Assembly: GCA_009760855.2 (NCBI GenBank)
Contig: WPIO01000019.1
Span: forward strand, 4,939,501 to 5,003,500
Reading direction: 5' to 3'
From: Cristatella mucedo
Taxonomy: Eukaryota > Bryozoa > Phylactolaemata > Cristatellidae
DNA: 64,000 nt
The position numbers were made by a program, and so were the translations under genes. Positions 33,615 through 47,163 of the stretch are shown here, piece after piece (the stretch's first letter is position 1; each line of letters begins with the position of its first letter). The notes under the pieces were generated by a model. The model saw only the letters and a program-made list of their open reading frames with translations, did no database searches and was not told the DNA's origin.

Positions 33615-33719
33615 ATTGTTACTCTGCTCAATAACATATACACAGTTTTCGATGAGATAATTGGGAACTACGACGTTTACAAAGTGAAAACCATCGGCGA
33701 TGCTTGCACAGTTGTCAGC
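33615..33719 (+). pseudogene. orphan guanylyl-cyclase-type catalytic-domain exon
   Basis: After a good acceptor (ATTTTTTAG) there are 35 codons. They read [20 protein letters not shown] then [15 protein letters not shown]. This is the strongly conserved core of class III cyclases and is closest to receptor guanylyl cyclases, which have DVYKVETIGDAYMVVSG. Similarity stops at 33719 without a canonical GT donor; the frame continues briefly to a TAG. Three conserved positions differ: Glu to Lys in VETIGD, Tyr to Cys and Met to Thr in DAYMVV. The Glu is the residue that recognises guanine, and adenylyl cyclases have Lys there. No other cyclase exon is visible nearby. A pseudogene or exon duplicate is likelier than a working gene. 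Confidence 0.6.
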
Positions 33720-34024
33720 ATGATCTGTCGATATGAGCTTGACCAGTAGCTGTTTTTGGTCTAATTCTACAATTTACAAAAATAAATAACATTACTTTTA
33801 CCTTCGTCAAAGCTGTCTCCTGAAAACTGATCATTGAAATGAGCTGGCCAAGACTATTAAATGGTGAACTGAAATCCGCAAAGATTAACTGCTGCATCGA
33901 AATATCTATGCATCCCCACTTTACGGCAAAGTTGATCGGCTTTCGAAGAGGAGATACGGGGATTAATAAGATGCACTAACCTCCATACGATCAGAAACAG
34001 TCTACGAAGTGTAAGCTCTTACAG

Positions 34025-34206
34025 ATGCACGATACCGCCGTGAGCAGGAGCACGTTTTCCTTGGCGACACCAATGACATTGGTAGTCTGGGACAACAGCA
34101 AATGTACGATCCGGATGATGGGCTTAGAAGTCAGTGCATTTTGACTTCGAACGGTCCGAATTCAGGAGTGGCCTGTGAGGATTGTAATGAATGGAGCAAT
34201 AAATAA
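34025..34206 (+). other. possible orphan terminal exon, unrecognised
   Basis: After an acceptor-like CTCTTACAG, about 60 codons stay open. They include YRREQEHVFLGDTNDIGSLG and end in TAA. An AATAAA (34198-34203) overlaps the stop. The length is close to what chance allows, and I recognise no family. It lies 300 bases after the cyclase-like exon on the same strand, but nothing shows they belong together. Confidence 0.2.
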
Positions 34207-35894
34207 GATCAACTAAATTCCACTATTACTGCTATCACAAAAGGGCGGTTATCGGTACAGTACAGACACCACGGGTCGAAACGGGTGAGCGGAACAAATC
34301 TGCTTACGTTTCAGCTACATATATTGAAGCTTCCTTTGCCATGCCCATGACGCAGTTGTACTCATGCTAGTGCCGTTCGCTACCTGGTATTCTCCTTTCA
34401 TGCATCGATTGTCTTCGTCGCTCATATTTGTTTCAATAAAGCGACACAGTGGTTTCGTGGTAGCTGAGCTCGGCATAAGCTGATACACTACCTTGGGATA
34501 GGAAACGCATGTGCACATATACCAAGAAGAAATTAATGCAACTGGCTCGACCTATGTATTTGGCCTACGTGCCACAATCGGTAAAGTTCGCGATCTGTAT
34601 ATAAGTACATACAGAAGCAACACCTGCCGGCCTACTCGGAGACCCTCGAGTCTACACTGCCAGGCTGACGGACACTATGCAACTCAATGGCAGGCGTAGC
34701 TTGTAAACGAATCATTATTATCAACCGGCAACAGATGGTGCTGCCTGTGTGCACTTATTTCGAAATAAGATCAAGACATTGAAATGGGCTGCTCCTACCC
34801 AACTCTCTTGCAAAGCGATCAGGTACACCGACTGCTTCGCAATGCGAAGCAAAGCCTAATAAATAGCCTCTGACGCACACCTGGAGAGCCACCAATTAAA
34901 TGCTGCTGCTGACACGAGTTGGCCACCACGGCAACATTGTTAGGCAGCAGCAGAATTAGCCATCTTCCACTGTAGCATTTCTATAATTTGCTTGCACTAG
35001 GCCCTAAGAAGCCACTTTGACCAATGGAGTGCCGGTGAGTGCATACCATTCAGTGCTTGCCCTCCTTATGCACTCTCTCTCCATGCTTTGCACAACTGAA
35101 AAATGGAGCTGCACTTGTCCAAACAGGAGTACGCAACAGGCTCGCCGCAGCTGCACTCATTGGCTAAATCGCAAAACGTTCTTAATTGCAGCACTGAAAG
35201 CCAGCTGAGCTTGCTTTCACTGTGAGAACTCGGCACTGGACCTACGGATCTCAATGACTATGAGATACTGTTGGCGTCAGCTGTTTCTTGTGGCCACGTC
35301 CCCAAAGGTGGTGCTATTAGGGTCCTCCCTTGCTGCTGACGGTAGGCACACTCTATATGCTCTGCTCGAGGTCCATGAGTTTTAGCAATTCTCAAGTAAG
35401 GACTTTGTAAGGTAGAACTTCTGAAGAGAAGTCTAGACTCCTTCAAACTACCTCTAACCCCCTACTCGCCCACTGACAATACTGCACCACAAATCCAGAA
35501 TTGAAGTTCTTGAAATACTGCCAATCAAACTTAAAAAGGTTAGCATAGTGTCACTGGTTGAGTATTTGTGTTCAGGTTTCTAACTGACCATTCATGTTGG
35601 AAATCGTCAGCCCAGCAATCCTGCAAGTAAGGATGTGCTAAAGGCAGCATTGGGTGGCGCCGCTTTCTCTTGGACCTGGACTTAATTATCGGTCAAACTT
35701 GAATTAGCATCTCATTGTGAGCTGATGCACCGATCCTCCATCAACTCAGCAAAGCCACAAACCCCTCTACTTTTCCTGCAGCCTTTTCACAAGCTAGCTT
35801 TCAGTAAATAACTAAGGTAATATAATTTCAAGTGTCTTACGAAGTTAATAACTAATTACCCATATTATTTGAATGGGTAAGGTCTTAGATAATA
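34207..35894. other. intergenic, no supported feature
   Basis: Unique-looking DNA with only short reading frames on both strands. Confidence 0.4.
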
Positions 35895-36520
35895 ATTAGT
35901 CGTTGTGTAGCATCCCAAGTGAACCAAAGCCCCGGCACTTAACAACTCACTGCAAGAGAAGAAAGAATCAAGAGTTAATGACAAGCAAGGTGACAAGCAT
36001 CCAAAAGCACAAAAGAAGACATTCAGTGCCGCTGTATAATAGGACCCTTGATTTTTTAACATGCACCTTATCATGTACATGTATGCACGCAATGCACACG
36101 GGAACTAAAATGACAAGTTCACCCTTGATTTTTTAACATGCACCTTATCATGTACATGTATGCATGCAATGCACACGGGAACTAAAATGACAAGTTCACC
36201 GGGTACACATAAAGATGAGCAAAAAAGATGCATATGTAACAAATTTAAATGCTTCTAGTCTTTGCAGATGGTGACTGAAAATGAAAGCGAGCTCCAGGCT
36301 TTTTCAGTGCGTAAGAAATTAAGGTTCGATCACCCAAAATTTCAATTTAACACACGGAACGGCGAGATGACGAAGGCCGAAGGCGAGGCCGAAAAGCGGG
36401 TGGTTCGAGATCACGTGACTGGGTGTGCAAGGAGGTCGGATAGGTAAGCTGGGGCAAACGAGTCTCGTAATCGCCAAGTAGAATGCACAGCTTGGTTGCA
36501 TCCAGGGATCATTCGTGTAA
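35895..36520 (-). mobile_element. diverged LINE family A-related fragment
   Basis: The + strand shows CCCCGGCACTTAACAACTCA and CTGCAAGAGAAGAAAGAATC, similar to the reversed 3' end at 23540. Later GGTCGGATAGGTAAGCTGGG resembles the reversed C-terminal ORF2 region. It is old, with no open frame of note, and contains the tandem duplication at 36044-36200. Confidence 0.4.
36044..36200. repeat. 77-bp tandem duplication
   Basis: Two consecutive units, 36044-36120 and 36121-36197, differ at one base in the part seen (GCACGC versus GCATGC). The near identity indicates a recent local duplication. Confidence 0.93.
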
Positions 36521-37551
36521 TGGTTCAAGTTACGCACACGTCTTAGGCAAAGCAAATGAAAATGCAAGCATTGGCTTGCCTTGGTTTGCTGTGTGGTGGC
36601 ACAATAACAGCAAGGTCATGTCGAAGTTTTCTCACCAGAAATCCAGAGCAAAGCTTTAGTTTCGACAGAACCGCCGTGCTCTAATAGCTTCAAGCTCTAC
36701 GTAGAAACTGCTATTTCCTACTGAACAGGCGATGGCATATAGCCCAACTACTACTGGTGGAAGTTGAAGCAACGGAAAAGAAACGTTACTTCCAGTACCA
36801 TCAATTCATTAGTTAAGACATTCCTTACACCAGGCGGTTGGCTGTCTCGAGCCTTTTCGAGTCAACTTCATCTTGGCTGCGAAGTGTCTGCATAAAGCTC
36901 TCGTGGTCGTTATTTTCCAGTTTTCTTGTCTCGCTAAGGATTTAGCGTTCCCGTTTTTAGCAGGAACATCATCAAAGCTGCTACCAATGTATACCGTGGG
37001 ATTCAAACAGGATTTGACAACGGTGTAGAGTCATTGAGTACAACTAGTTGGATTAACATTGCAGGCTAAACCTTTGAGGCTTGCATCGTCCTCTCCGCTA
37101 GTATTATTCTAGTAAGTTGAATGCTGGAAACTTGAAGTGAATCGATGACAATTGGAAGACAAATCGCACAAGAGAAAAACCATGCCAAAAGATGACTTGA
37201 TAACCAAAAACCATGCTCAAAACTATTAAGGTAGAAGGTAGATTACGTCCGTTCTTAAAGGCTTACATGCTTCCTAGTTGTATAATGACAAACTCGGTCA
37301 AGAGCTACAGCTTACACACTTTCTACGGTAACCACTATCAATATATAAATGTCTGTAGCTAACTCACGAATTTAACCACGATACATGTCAACCAAGAGAG
37401 GAGGTACTGCACATTCAATGATCGTGTATTTTAGGCCAAACGTTCTTTATCTAAATAGCAAGGCATCTTGTTGGTTCTCCTCCAGTCACGTGTACTTTGG
37501 TAAAACCGCAAAAAACCGCACATTGCCACATCAAAAAGGCTCAAGCAAACG

Positions 37552-37557
37552 TTTAAT
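37552..37557 (-). promoter_or_regulatory. candidate poly(A) signal of PRKCSH (ATTAAA)
   Basis: The reverse complement reads ATTAAA about 265 bases after the PRKCSH stop codon. It is the first common signal variant found downstream. Its use is inferred from position only. Confidence 0.35.
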
Positions 37558-37822
37558 ATAACGCTGTGCATAAGAAAGAGGCCATGAGCACTTAAAATTA
37601 AAAAAAGGTCGTACAGAAGTACTACAGTGGAACCATGTCTGCTGTCTCACTGGCCTCCCGGTTCGGCACTCGGTAGATTACAAACCCCAGGGAGTATCAG
37701 GGCTTCGGCCTAAGCCTTGGCACTGTTCATTTTCGTTCATAGAAGTACACATCAAACGATCGGGCGAACAGGCGATCAATAGTGCTCGGTCCCATCAGTA
37801 TTGCCCCGGTGAAATGTAATGA

Positions 37823-37963
37823 TCAGAGCTCGTCGTGCCAATCTGGAAGGATCTCCACCGGCTGGCGACAGGCTGCAGGTGTAGAGAAGTCGAACGCATA
37901 CTCGCAGCGATTGGGCTCAGAAGCACTGCTGAGCTTGTTCTCGTTGCCGCAGTGCAATGTCAC
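37823..37963 (-). CDS. PRKCSH: PRKCSH exon 13 (MRH end and HDEL)
   Basis: Encodes [20 protein letters not shown] and onward to LPDWHDEL and TGA. C495, C510, C522, E506 and Y512 complete the MRH domain. HDEL is the ER retrieval signal. Acceptor ACTGTAG. Confidence 0.96.
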   Translation of the reverse strand: MTLHCGNENKLSSASEPNRCEYAFDFSTPAACRQPVEILPDWHDEL

Positions 37964-40900
37964 CTACAGTATTAAAGGCATCAGAAGCTTAGTGCAGAGC
38001 AATGCTTCTTGCTGCACATGCTCTCGGGTTATAATAAAGCCAGATGTACACAGGCCGAGGCATGTAATAACCAAGAAGCAATACTGTTTACCTCAGCTAG
38101 GTTCTACAAAAAACATGGGTCACACAGATGCAGCGGCCCAAGCACCTTCAACTCATGATAAGTGTTGATACGTTCTTGTTGTTATAATGAATGTAATGTA
38201 TCTCCGTCTGTAACTCCACAAAGTCATAAAGACTATGTGGGTGTTAAGCAGGAGAGTTTTGTATAGCACACTCACAGCCTAAGCGGCTTTCGGTACGCAT
38301 TCGGTAGCCAACAGACTTCGTCTCATGCAACAAAAAGGTGGGGAGCATAGCAGAGTCAGGAGAGCAGTTGAGGTAGTGAGTAGCATGGAAGTAACAGCTT
38401 GGGACAGCTGAGAAGGATGAGCCATAGTCGGCAGCAGGAGAGTAGTTGTCGTTGCATAAGAATTGTGGAAGCATAGGAGAGACCAGGTTTGCAGAACACC
38501 AAATACACGATTTTTTTTTATATCGGACACCACTGAGAACAAGTTGATCAGCAAACAGGCTCGGAAATGTAGATTCGAGAAGCAAGGAGACTTGACATAA
38601 AAGTGTTTCTCCTTTGTCACATATTATCGATAGCTCACAGCTGTCGATCAGTATTTTAAAAAGTCATCACATTAACCCGCCCCCCCCCCCCCCCTGCTCA
38701 TTCCTTTATTATGCGAGAGGGAGGCACCAGTACAGTTTGTAGACTCGTGCCCACAATGGGACTAACAAGCTTCTCCATTGGTTTCTAAGGCACACGTGCA
38801 TGACCATGGTTACTCACCAAAGCAGAGCGGTCAGGTCCATTCCAGCAGCCTTGACCCCGCTCGAACTTCATTATCGAATATTTGTTGTCTTCACTACCAG
38901 ACCATTGACCCCAAACTCTACATAAAAAATAAAACAGCTCGTACGGTTATCGGTATCCAAACGAGCTGAATAATCAATCGTTGTATAGAAAGTGAATGAT
39001 CTGCAGATAGCCCAAAAGTCCTCTGGACTTATAGCACTTTTAAAAACTGAGTACTGATGGCTATCGGCAATCCATTAGCAAGTTCTTTAGTCTATACAAC
39101 CGTTATGCATTGAGATAATGAATTATTAAGAATGACTACCCAAGAGATCAGCTTTACACAATCAGTACTATGTCTATGGCTCAAATCCTACTATAAGCAT
39201 AAGCAGCCACAAACAAGCAAAGTCCGTTCAGTGCACACCACATGATTTGGTAATACCCAAAAAGGTAGAATAAATATGATTTCCCTACTGAGAACGTTGA
39301 TGTCACAAAGGAGGCAGAGCAGCAGTGACCAGATAGAGGTGTGTTTGACCAATAATTCACTTGAGCCTTTGTCTAAAGTCAGCGCAGCAACAAACCAGCT
39401 GTACACTTTTGATTATAAATAGACAACTTATATCACAGCAGCACATTGCAATATTATGCTTGTGATCATAGCAGCAGTACCATTAATAATGTAGACTGCC
39501 TGCTCAATCGATGATGCAAAAGTGAAGGTATTACTTGGGGCATTCAGGCATTGAATAATCAAAAGTATGGGAGCCGGTTTAAGAAGGGATTATCTATTAC
39601 ATATTGAACAAGCAAATCCAGTGATCGGATCACAAACCTAGTACAAGCATAGTGTGAACAAGTAAGAATTATTTTTAATCTCGCACCTAGCGGCTGACTG
39701 ACGTTCCAAACAAAGGCAAAGTAAATTAGCTGTTCGATTAACAGTCTGTTTACATGATATGAAGTCATCCGAATTGTCCCGGCAGTAGAACCACACAACC
39801 TTCGACAGTATGACTCATGTGTTGTATGTCTGTGCATTAATTACATTACATGTGGTAGTATTGTGATAGGTGGTAAGCACCATAAAAAATAAAAGCTTAA
39901 TAAAAAATCTGCTAACATTTTAAAAAGCAATGATATTACAACAAAGAGTCTGCTTGGTCCCATATAGCAATAGCATCGATGACCTCGGCAAGTTTAAAAA
40001 AGAAATAGGGCACATTTCTAGCATGGGCACCATTGTCGCTCTAGAAAAGCAACATTGCTTCACAACTGGGCATGGATTGACAGAACCTGTTTATAATAGT
40101 GCCATAAATCTACATGCCTAGGTACAGTTTCATGGCAGTAACTTCTGGCTTATAATGCTCAACAAAAATTACTGCTTTACCCTAAGCTGGTTTCCGAGCC
40201 ACCATGTTTGGGTCTCTGGGTGACCTTGTCAAATGGGCAGACCTTGTAAATATATTCTCTATCAGTATATTCGAAGCAGTGTCCTTTCAGTGGATAAAAT
40301 TCATCTTCTGGACCAAGATCGGTGTTAAAAAACTTCTCCAAATTCCTTCAAAACAAATCGGCATTTTTCACCAAAGCAATCAAAATAAAACTATGTACTG
40401 CTTGCAGTCAGGTGATGGGCGAAGGTGATTCACAATACAGCATCGGCCACCAGATGAGAGCTGTGCTAAAGCTGAATCAAACAGCGGTGACGATATGTTT
40501 TAAACGATAAAAAAACATCACAACTTATATTGAGGCCTGATCTGATCATGACAGAGTGAACAAGAACCAGCAACGGTTGTCAGGGAAGAAGTCCAACGCT
40601 ACAAGTGTGACGACATTTGTGACAGATACTTAGTTGCCTCGTCATCTATTGCTTAGAAGAACGCCTACTCTGTTCAGACGAAGCTCTATACAAACCCTCA
40701 AAAATCTTTCCTATTCAGCGAGAAATGTGGCCTGCCTGGATAAAAACATGGCTGCTCAACACAGAGGGATGCCCAGAAAAAAGTGGCCTAATCAGAAGCA
40801 TGTGTGGCATAAGAACAGCTAGCTAATAAATCTAGCTTAAGCTAAGTTTTGTATAGTTCCCTTTATTAATTAACTTACTCTATTTCATGGACGGCGCTGT

Positions 40901-43900
40901 TAAGCTCTGTCTCGACAGATCGTAGATTATCACGAGCCAGGTCCGCAGCTAAAATAGACGAAAGGCAAGTTGACATTACAGCCTGGCGGTAAGCTGGCAG
41001 TCCACAGCCAAACACTGACAGGCAGCATGATGTGCGAGTCTGCTCGTCGATATAAAATTGTGTGTGCTTCTCTGCATCCAGAACACAAAAAGTTCAAAAC
41101 AGACAACCACTAACCAATAAGCTGGAAGATATATAAAAATTTTCATTATCAGAAATAAAACATACAGAGCTCCACAGTCTTCTACACAGCTCGTCACCTG
41201 ACAAGGGTTGCCGAAGGCAAGCAATGTACTTTAAGCCACCTAAGGAAGCTAGCCCCGTTTAGCTCTTAGCGATTTACACAGTAGCAATAGGTGAGATGGG
41301 CTTCATTAACATCCCTAAAATTCAAAAACACAACCGGCCATATGCTACTGGAATTGAAGAAACAGCCAATATCAGTGCGACTCAATTCTTTGCTCGCCCG
41401 CAAAACCGATGGAACACTGGAGAATCTCAACTGCCTTCGGTTTATGCACTCCGTGAAACCGTTAGGCATTCCTTCAAGCTAGGTGCACCGCCAGATATCC
41501 TGGTGCACATCTGGAGGTTAGATAGGCAAAGGGAGATTATGCCAAGCAAGTCTTGCTATAAGATCATCAAAAATTGATGCTACCATGGCAGACATGCAGT
41601 GCCTAGGCCATAATATAATTGAAAAAGGTTAGCAAAAGTATGTTCATCCTTAAGACAAGTGGGCATAGCCAATATATTACAGCCTGTTCGCCCGACAGCA
41701 GAAAGAATGCATCAATCAAACATGCCAGTGATGCTCCAAAACCGCTCTAGCTAACACGAGCTTATGCACTGTATAGTGAGATTGACCTTTTATGAGTTGC
41801 TGCGTATCGTCGGGGTAATCTGGCATCTTGTCGTCTGCCGGTTTTGGTGGCTCAAGAGGTTTCTCAGTTTTATCCTCAAAATCATCCTACAATACATGGA
41901 ACAAACAGTGACACCGTGTAGGAGGCTATTTGTAGCCAGTTGTCACGTTTTGGAAACCAAAAGCTCCAGCAAGAACTGACCCTCATATTTCACTTAGCAA
42001 ACAAAATCTCACCTGTTGACAAAATCATATTAGCGCATTCAAAAAGACAGGTAACACTGGCAATTTGCAAATATTCTGTACGTCGTGATTAAATAAGTTA
42101 ACAATAGCACAAACAAACGAAGCATCCCAATGCAAATATGATGACTATTTATCAATTGCCTTCTATCAATTGCACGTTCCTGTGGTGAGACCATGACAGA
42201 CATAATGCAAGACCCTGCCTGATTAAAAACTAGAAGCCAGCATATGCTCATCGACTCTGATGCTGAGCTGCATATGTTATGTCAGCAGTCGTCTACTTGT
42301 TTAGCTCATCAGTAAGTTTCTTTTTAATTTTTGGAATCCCTTTGCCACGATGGCTCAATACTCAAACATGCAAGGATCTGAGAGGAACTGACGTGGACAA
42401 CTTCGTAATACTCTTTGAAATATCAGCCTAACTAACCTGCATCAATATGCCTTGCACTGTTCAGACGTTTTCACAGATCTAAACTCGAAGCGTTGAATAA
42501 CTTTCGGGAACCACTGCTCACATTATAGCCACGATCTGGTTAAGCCTTACCTATCAGACACCCCTAGCCACACCTTGTATGGCCAGCTTCCTTTTAAAAC
42601 ATTACATTCGAATTCAACTAGCATCTACTAATTGCATACGGTAAGCCACGTAATCTGACATCTATATTTGCTGCCACTTCTTCACAATAAAGTGTGGCAC
42701 TGCACCAAACCAACCACTTCCTCTTAGAAAAGTTGGGTCATGTCAGCTAACATACTCTTCCAAGCAAATTGAACATGAAAAGCTGCAATCCATCGTTCTT
42801 GTCAATGGCACAGCACTTGAGCAATTGACTAATTTGGTTGAAGACAAATTGCTTTAGAATTCCAATCTCATCAGTAGTCACCAAATTTTCTCTACTTCCA
42901 AGGCAGGAGGCACTAACTACTTCGACTAGCAAGCTAAAGATAGAATTGCCAGCATTAATATAGCATATACAGCATATCCTGATTAAAAGTATGTCGGCAT
43001 AACCTAGATCTGTCTCGGAAGATTTCTACAAAAATCATCATAAGAACTTTGCAGTTAGCCCTTCTTCAGCAAAGTACAGCCTTGCTATTATCTGAGATGA
43101 GGCATGATGTTCAACAAATTAAGAACTAAGCATGCCTTTAACAACTAATACTCCCCCGTTCTGGCCAAATGCTAAAATTTAAGCAAGTATCAGATTGCTG
43201 CTTGAAATGCAGGCAAGCAGAAATAAGCATTCGATTCCTGTGGTGGGCGATTCTTTATCGCCACTGCAAGCGGTGGTGATAGCCGTAAAGGCTCTTCTGT
43301 CGCTATACAAAAAGAGGCTGTTTAATCAGCTAGGATTCAGAGATCATTAAATTGCCCATAAAACAAATGATTATTCAGGCTCAATGCACGGACCTAGTAG
43401 CACGATACAAATGGCTAATACCTCTAATAGATTCATAGGGCATGCTGACCCAAATGCCAGGAAAAAACAACGGGAGCTAGCTAGACATTCACCCTGCCTC
43501 ACTGCACACACCTAGCCACCTTAGTTTACATCATCAGCCAGGCTTGAAAGTCTAAGCTTTCGACAAATTTGTCAGCAATGCTCTCCACTAACAGGCAGCA
43601 AGAGCAATACGTACATTGGCTTCTACCTTCCTGCTTCATAAAGCATGGGGATAAGCTTCAGTGAGACAAGTTTCGCCGTAATATAGTCTTCAAAAAGCAC
43701 CTTTCCTTTAGCAATGCTTAAATTATGTGACCATCAGATTGTAGCCTTTCACGCTTTCCCTCACCCTTCACGACACGGGTCGTGGGTTCGACTACTGAAG
43801 CAAGCAATCCTACCTTGCCGGCTACAAGCACAGTGAACGACGCTGCTAAGATCCTTCAGCCACAAGATAAATGAGGCTCTGTTGACTCAGCTTATCTTTA

Positions 43901-46900
43901 TCTTTTTTTTTATTACACCAATTTAAAACAGCTTCTGTTGAACAGGCGATATTAGTGTGACAGTCAAACTGCCAAACGGCGGTTGATAAGAGTAAGTATA
44001 CTGACCTCGTCAAAGTCATCATCGTCACCATCATCGCTAGAAGCACCAGCAGCAGCATCCCTTTCATCGATGTTGGATGAGGAAACACTGTCTATCTGAA
44101 ATTCCTCCGGCGATGGTGGGCTGGGAAGATCCACATTCTCAGCAACAGGCAAAGGTAGCTGCCCGGTCGGTGGCTCGGGCACTGCTGGTGGAGCCGAAGG
44201 CAGCTCCGAGTATTTGTCCTTAATGGAAGGCCAGACTGAGCTGACAAATCTTGCGAGGTCTGCCGGCGAAGTTTCTTCACTGAAGAGTCCTGCTGACTCT
44301 TCTACCGTCACCACGCCGTCTCCATTGACGTCCAGTCGTGCAAATGCACTCTCAGAAAGGGCCTTCTCCTTCTCCTTCTCGCGTTCGGCAAGCTGATCTG
44401 AAGTTATATAAAAAACGTATGCTCAAATTAGTCATCAACTGCAAACATTAACAGCTGCATCTTTGTATACGGATAGCCAAACCCTACATACAACGTATGG
44501 AGCCGTGTCACTTGTCAGTAAAATGAAAATCGGCAACGTTGCGATCAATGTACTAGTATTTAATGAGGGAGGCCTGGTTGCTTAATCCTTCTTCAGTTTC
44601 TTGACGCTAAATTACAGCAGGAAAATAAGGGCAACGATTTTGCTGCTTGACCTTTATTGAACGGTATGCTAATCATCTTGACACCTAGCAGTTTTCTGGT
44701 GCGAGGTTTGAGGAATGACGTCGGTAGAAAACCTAGAATGGGTCAGTGACAGAGAAGTGAGAAGCATGGCCGAGTCACCAGGTCAGTCGAAGAAGGGAGT
44801 AGCATGGAAGCACCAGCCCAGGGCTGCTGGAAAGGATGTGCTACAGTCGGCAGCGAGATATGTCGTTGCATACAAATTGTGGAAGTGAGTTCCATAGTCA
44901 CGGATGGGGTCCACCAGTGACAATGTTGCTCCCCACTGAGAACTCGGTCCTCGGTGGCCAGCCCTGCCTGTCGCAGTGGGCATGGTGCTCTCTGCTGTCT
45001 TTAAGAAGTCTGTTGGCTACTGCACGCATACCGAAAGCCACTTAGGCTTAAAGTGCACTGTGGAAATCTCTGCTTCGTAACACCCATTTCGTCTTTGTAG
45101 CTTTGTGGCGTTACAAACCTAGATACACTACACTACATAAGGTGTTTATGTCATCACTGACTATTAAATGGGGTATATGAAACAATTTGACATAGCTCAA
45201 GATATGGAGTCCGAAACCTTTGAGTAATTCGAAACTTCTTCCCAATATGTCTAAGGCCAAGTGTTTAAGTTTAAAGCCAGTGTCTTTGTGCAACCACAGA
45301 TAAAGAAGATCATTAGTTGCAATGAATTTGTTGTCTTTATGCGACCACAGATAAAGAAGATCATTAGGTGCAATGAATTCCCCAAGAAGCTCACTAGTAT
45401 GGAGAAATCGGCTTGGAACAGCTTCGTTGCTACGATGATTGATACGTTGATTGAGACTACGACTAGGCTATGGTAATAATAATAATGCTAGTCGTTCATA
45501 TAACATCCTATGAGAACCAAATCTCTATACCTGTGCTTTAAAATTCACACTGCGACAGAATCACTACAGAATGGTTAACGACATGCAAGGTATCATGCTT
45601 AGACAAGCCTGCAAAAACACAACAGTATCATGCAAAGATCAGCATGTAAAAAAGACCTGGGCCACTGGTTAGTAGGACCGGGTGGTGACAAGCAGTACAA
45701 AGGAATAAAAAGACAAGTTCACCGAGGCGAAGGGAAAGCTGAGCAGAACAGGTGCATCTTCCGATAGGACGTCAATGCAGGTGGTGACAGATGCCAGAAG
45801 TGAGTTCACGACTTTCGGTGCACATAAACTGAAGCCCAATCACCATATAATTTCGTGCAGGAAATGGCAAGGTGATGACTAGCAGCCGATAAGCAGGAGG
45901 GTGAAGTCAGATAGGTAGCAAGCGAGTGAAGAAACCTAAAGCCAAAAGAGATCGTGAAGTTGATTAAATGCTTGATAATGATGTGGCAGCTACAACAGTG
46001 ACGATCGACCAGACTAGCTGTTGAGTTGTGCACCAGTTTCAGTAGGCTAAGAGCATAGGCCGGGAGTCCAGAATAACAAGAGCTGCAAAGTTAGTTATCA
46101 AGATGTATTGACACAAATATATGAACTATTTTGGCTCTTGTACTCTTGACAAAACAGGCCCTGAGTTTGGCCATGTTCCTCAGCTGTAAGTTGGCCGACA
46201 TGATAGTGGAAGCAGTGTGCTAATCGAATGACAAGTCGTTTGGGAATAGCATGCCCAGATTACGGGCAGATGTTACTCGAGTGATGCTATCTTGAGGGCA
46301 AGGTCTTCCAACTTAAGCGAGCCCCTACTTGATCAAGACACTACATGCTCACCTTGATAAATTCAAGGAGGACGTGGGGGCTTAGGCGAAAGTGCAGGGC
46401 AAATGCTTAAACCACAATTTACAGGCCTTTTAATGCTGAAACCACGGACACTATAACGAGAACATAATGGGAAACTATCTTTGGGGGCTGATACATGAAT
46501 GATATTTGCTATATAGATCGTAAATCTCAAAAAAGGTCAAATTAAGGTCAGCTGATCAAACAGATTCCTCTCATATCTCGCAGAAAAGCCTTAATGGCAA
46601 TCACCACTGCTTAATTGGGTAATAACAAATTGCTTGCTTCAGGACGCCCCCGAAACTATTGCCTATCGATATCGACTGTCGGTGAGGGAAAACGCTTGAC
46701 TTCATTGGTCGGGTCTAATACTGGCTTTTTTATCGTTGCTATAGCATCAATCGCTGTTCACTTTAATGATAGCCACAGAATTAATTCTGAAATGCTCAGT
46801 ACACATTTAAGATAAGACGAAGCATTACTTACTTTAAGAAATTAGTAGAAATTATCAGTTATATAGGGTTTAGTGTAGTTTTCTGGACAGAAAATGTGCA

Positions 46901-47121
46901 GCTAAGCACAGCTACAGCATTGTAAGCAGCATCCTTGCAATTAACCAACTAAAAATGCAACACGTTCATCAAGGGCTAACAGATAAAAACTAAACAGTAT
47001 GCAACCGACTTTCTAGGTGGATTTGGATGGCCAGCAGATAGGCTCTACCCAAGTTGGCTGACCACGAGAAAGTGGGCAAAGGGGTGTATGGCTTGAGGCC
47101 TGTTACACTCCCTAGGGGTGG

Positions 47122-47163
<42 letters not shown>

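Noticed and set aside
36044-36200. CRISPR-like direct repeat
   Set aside because: Only two adjacent copies with no spacers, in animal DNA; it is a simple tandem duplication.
41266-41577. Overlapping short frames beside PRKCSH exon 10
   Set aside because: They lie in intron 9, do not fit the protein or splice phases, and match nothing known.
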